A DNA stretch of 64,000 nt from contig NZ_CP013655.1 in NCBI RefSeq assembly GCF_001465345.1, positions 3,623,558-3,687,557 on the forward strand. The letters run 5' to 3'. A program made the translations under genes and the position numbers. The notes beneath the pieces are model-generated. The model saw nothing but the letters and a program-made list of their open reading frames with translations, had not been told where the DNA came from and did no database searches. Every line of letters starts with the position of its first letter. Within the stretch, counting starts at the first letter, position 1. This stretch comes from Enterococcus rotai. GTDB lineage: Bacteria; Bacillota; Bacilli; Lactobacillales; Enterococcaceae. This document shows, piece by piece, positions 62,126-64,000 of this stretch.

Positions 62126-62608
62126 TTAGTTGTTGCCTCTGGTAAATCCAGTGACGCCTGTTCTTGCTAATTGTTTGATGCCATATGGTGCGACAACATC
62201 AACGAAAGCACTTATTTTTTCACTCGTTCCTGTAACTTGGATCACCACTGAGCGAGTGCCGACATCGATCACATTGGCTCTAAACGGATCGATCACTGAG
62301 AATAATTCAGCTCGAACTGCTGCTGGTGCATTGACTTTTACCAATGCTAGCTCTCTTTCTAAATGTGCTTCATCTGTGATATCTGAGACCTTGATCACAT
62401 CGATTTGTTTATTTAATTGTTTAGTAACCTGTTCTGCTTCTTTTAAATCTGATACTTGAACCACAATGGTGATTCGTGATACATGATCTAACTCTGTTGG
62501 ACCGACTGAAATGCTGTCGATATTGACTTGTCTGCGTGTCAGCACACCACTGAAGCGATTCAAGACACCAGAATTATTATTGACTGTTGCTGTAATAATC
62601 CGTTTCAT
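62126..62608 (-). CDS. ilvN: Acetolactate synthase small subunit
   Basis: A 160-residue regulatory subunit with an N-terminal ACT domain (MKRIITATVNNNSGVLNRFS, residues 1-75) that binds valine for feedback inhibition. A C-terminal domain (RELALVKVNAP and KISAFVDVVAPYGIKQLARTG) completes it. It activates and regulates IlvB. ATG at 62608 lies one base after the ilvB stop, with SD GGGGGTGG in the ilvB end, giving translational coupling. Confidence 0.94.
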   Translation of the reverse strand: MKRIITATVNNNSGVLNRFSGVLTRRQVNIDSISVGPTELDHVSRITIVVQVSDLKEAEQVTKQLNKQIDVIKVSDITDEAHLERELALVKVNAPAAVRAELFSVIDPFRANVIDVGTRSVVIQVTGTSEKISAFVDVVAPYGIKQLARTGVTGFTRGNN

Positions 62609-62609
62609 T

Positions 62610-64000
62610 TTAGTCCACCCCCAGCATTTGATAGTTTGCTTTGCCAGCTGGAACCATTGGTAGTACATGTTCAGTCGGCGAAACCATCACTTCGATCAAA
62701 ATCGAACCAGTTTCTTTAAATGCTTCAGTCAAATCAGCTTCAACGGTCGCCGGATTATCGAGCCTAACGCCTTTGATATGATAAGCTTCTGCCATTTTAA
62801 CAAAGTCTGGCTGGCTCTCAAAAACTGATTCTGAACGACGTTCGTTAAAGAAACTTTCCTGCCACTGGCGAACCATTCCTAATGATCGATTGTTTAGGAT
62901 CACAATCTTGATCGGGCTATTATAAATGTTCAAAATAGCTAATTCTTGATTGGTCATTTGAAAACCACCGTCACCAACGAATAATACGACTTCTTTATCT
63001 GGGCAGCCCAGTTTTGCACCGATTGCCGCAGGAATACCATATCCCATTGTTCCAAGACCGCCGCTCGTGATCAATTGCTTCTCATTTTTGAATGGATAAA
63101 ACTGAGCTGCCCACATTTGATGCTGACCAACATCCGTTGCCACAATCGCTTCACCCTTCGTCAATTCACCGATGAATTCGATGACTTTTTGCGGCTTGAT
63201 TTCAGTGGTTTGCTCTTTATCGTATTTAAACGGATGTAATTTTTTTCTAGAAAGATTTAACTTTTTCCAATCAGTCGTATCGGTACATGTGACTTCGATT
63301 TTCAGCATTTCTTTTAAGGTCTCTTTAGCATCGGCTACAATCGGAATTTGTGTTTCAATGATTTTCCCAATTTCCGCTGGATCGATATCCACATGAGCAA
63401 TCATCGCATTTGAAGCAAATTCTTTTGGCGCACTGGCTAAACGATCATCAAAACGAGAGCCGATATTAATCAGCAAATCGCAATCTGTCAGCGCCATATT
63501 GGCTGCAAACGATCCATGCATACCACCCATCCCTAAGAATAACTCGTGTTCAGTTGGAATAGCCCCTAACCCTAACAAAGAACTCAATGCTGGTACTTGA
63601 TATTTATTGATAAACGCTAGTAATTCTTTTCCTGCATCAGCGTGTAAGACACCCGCACCGACAAGTACTAGTGGTTTTTTGGCTGTAGCAAGAGCTTCCA
63701 TCAATTTTTTCACCTGAAGTTTATTCGGTTTCACGGTTGGTTGATAGCTTGGTAAGTTTAGTTTGACCTCAATCTCTGCGTCTGATTCCATTATGGTGAT
63801 ATCCTTTGGCAAATCGATCACAACTGGTCCTTTTCTGCCCGTTGTTGCAATATGAAAGGCTTCTTCGATAATTCTTGGTAGCTCTTTGGTTTCTCTAACC
63901 TGATAATTATTTTTGGTGATTGGCATGGTTAATCCGATCACATCGGCTTCCTGAAAAGCATCTTTTCCGATACCATCTGTGAGAACTTGACCTGTAAACA
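62610..64000 (-). CDS. ilvB: Acetolactate synthase large subunit, 5' end beyond window
   Basis: About 463 C-terminal codons of a TPP-dependent enzyme that condenses pyruvate with pyruvate or 2-oxobutanoate. The frame stays open to the window edge (FTGQVLTDGIGKDAFQEADV), so the start is outside. Seen are the FAD/linker domain motif INIGSRFDDRLA, GGLGTMGYGIPAAIGAKLG, and the TPP-magnesium motif VGDGGFQMTNQELAIL...ILNN. With ilvN it forms the holoenzyme; catabolic AlsS would lack a small subunit. Confidence 0.95.
   Translation of the reverse strand, partial: FTGQVLTDGIGKDAFQEADVIGLTMPITKNNYQVRETKELPRIIEEAFHIATTGRKGPVVIDLPKDITIMESDAEIEVKLNLPSYQPTVKPNKLQVKKLMEALATAKKPLVLVGAGVLHADAGKELLAFINKYQVPALSSLLGLGAIPTEHELFLGMGGMHGSFAANMALTDCDLLINIGSRFDDRLASAPKEFASNAMIAHVDIDPAEIGKIIETQIPIVADAKETLKEMLKIEVTCTDTTDWKKLNLSRKKLHPFKYDKEQTTEIKPQKVIEFIGELTKGEAIVATDVGQHQMWAAQFYPFKNEKQLITSGGLGTMGYGIPAAIGAKLGCPDKEVVLFVGDGGFQMTNQELAILNIYNSPIKIVILNNRSLGMVRQWQESFFNERRSESVFESQPDFVKMAEAYHIKGVRLDNPATVEADLTEAFKETGSILIEVMVSPTEHVLPMVPAGKANYQMLGVD

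Overview
The window looks like a chromosomal segment of a low-GC Firmicute, most probably an Enterococcus. The base composition is AT-rich and SD sites are strong. Neighbourhoods typical of Lactobacillales are present: coaB-coaC-panT, xpaC-telA, a FemAB-type cross-bridge enzyme, and a mannitol operon ordered mtlA-mtlR-mtlF-mtlD. The block spx/mecA/coiA/pepF/spxH/CYTH/relQ/nadK/rluD has the same gene content and nearly the same order as the yjbD-yjbO region of Bacillus subtilis. I see no rRNA, tRNA, prophage, insertion sequence, integrase or CRISPR array. The genus is an inference; species cannot be given.

Layout. 1-2.3 kb: a cupin-type XRE regulator, an aromatic-acid-exporter-like membrane protein, a decayed gene and short repeats. 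2.3-5.3 kb: a quinone-reductase-like enzyme, then coaB, coaC and the pantothenate transporter subunit panT. 5.3-9.6 kb: a FemAB ligase, queT behind a preQ1-I riboswitch, a lipid kinase and a trans-sulfuration enzyme. 9.9-16.2 kb: recD2, a histidine phosphatase, a VOC protein, trmL with a structured leader, rlmA and cutC. 16.2-17.3 kb: a TetR gene with two identical operators. 17.4-27.2 kb: the Bacillus-like stress/competence block with mgtE. 27.6-32.2 kb: trpS, an ABC exporter, a small membrane protein and a HAD phosphatase. 32.2-39.8 kb: sbcD-sbcC-SNF2 helicase. 40-49.4 kb: plsC, acetyltransferases, trmN6-like and GIY-YIG genes, ltrA, a nudF-mtnN-pncA salvage operon, a lipoprotein and xpaC-telA. 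49.4-54.7 kb: the mtl operon. 54.8-57.3 kb: bioY-CHY zinc finger, NrtR-type regulator, acetyltransferase. 57.4-59.3 kb: an OatA-type acetyltransferase. 59.7 kb to the right end: ilvA, ilvC, ilvN and a partial ilvB, all on the minus strand.

How the genes work together. CoA supply (panT, coaB, coaC), NAD metabolism (nadK, pncA, nrtR-like) and vitamin or base uptake through three ECF-type S components (PanT, QueT, BioY) recur. RelQ, Spx, SpxH and MecA form a stress-response hub. RecD2 and SbcCD serve DNA repair. FemAB and OatA modify peptidoglycan. The ilv cluster makes isoleucine and valine.

No clearly new multi-gene system was found. The least explained items are non-coding: a promoter-driven, three-hairpin leader or small RNA before trmL; a dispersed intergenic repeat family; twin TetR operators around an 82-residue membrane protein; a possible small RNA near 31.2 kb; a decayed gene at 1.8-2.1 kb; and a 22-codon reading frame at 59.4 kb. 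Where several in-frame starts exist I chose the one with a correctly spaced SD sequence.
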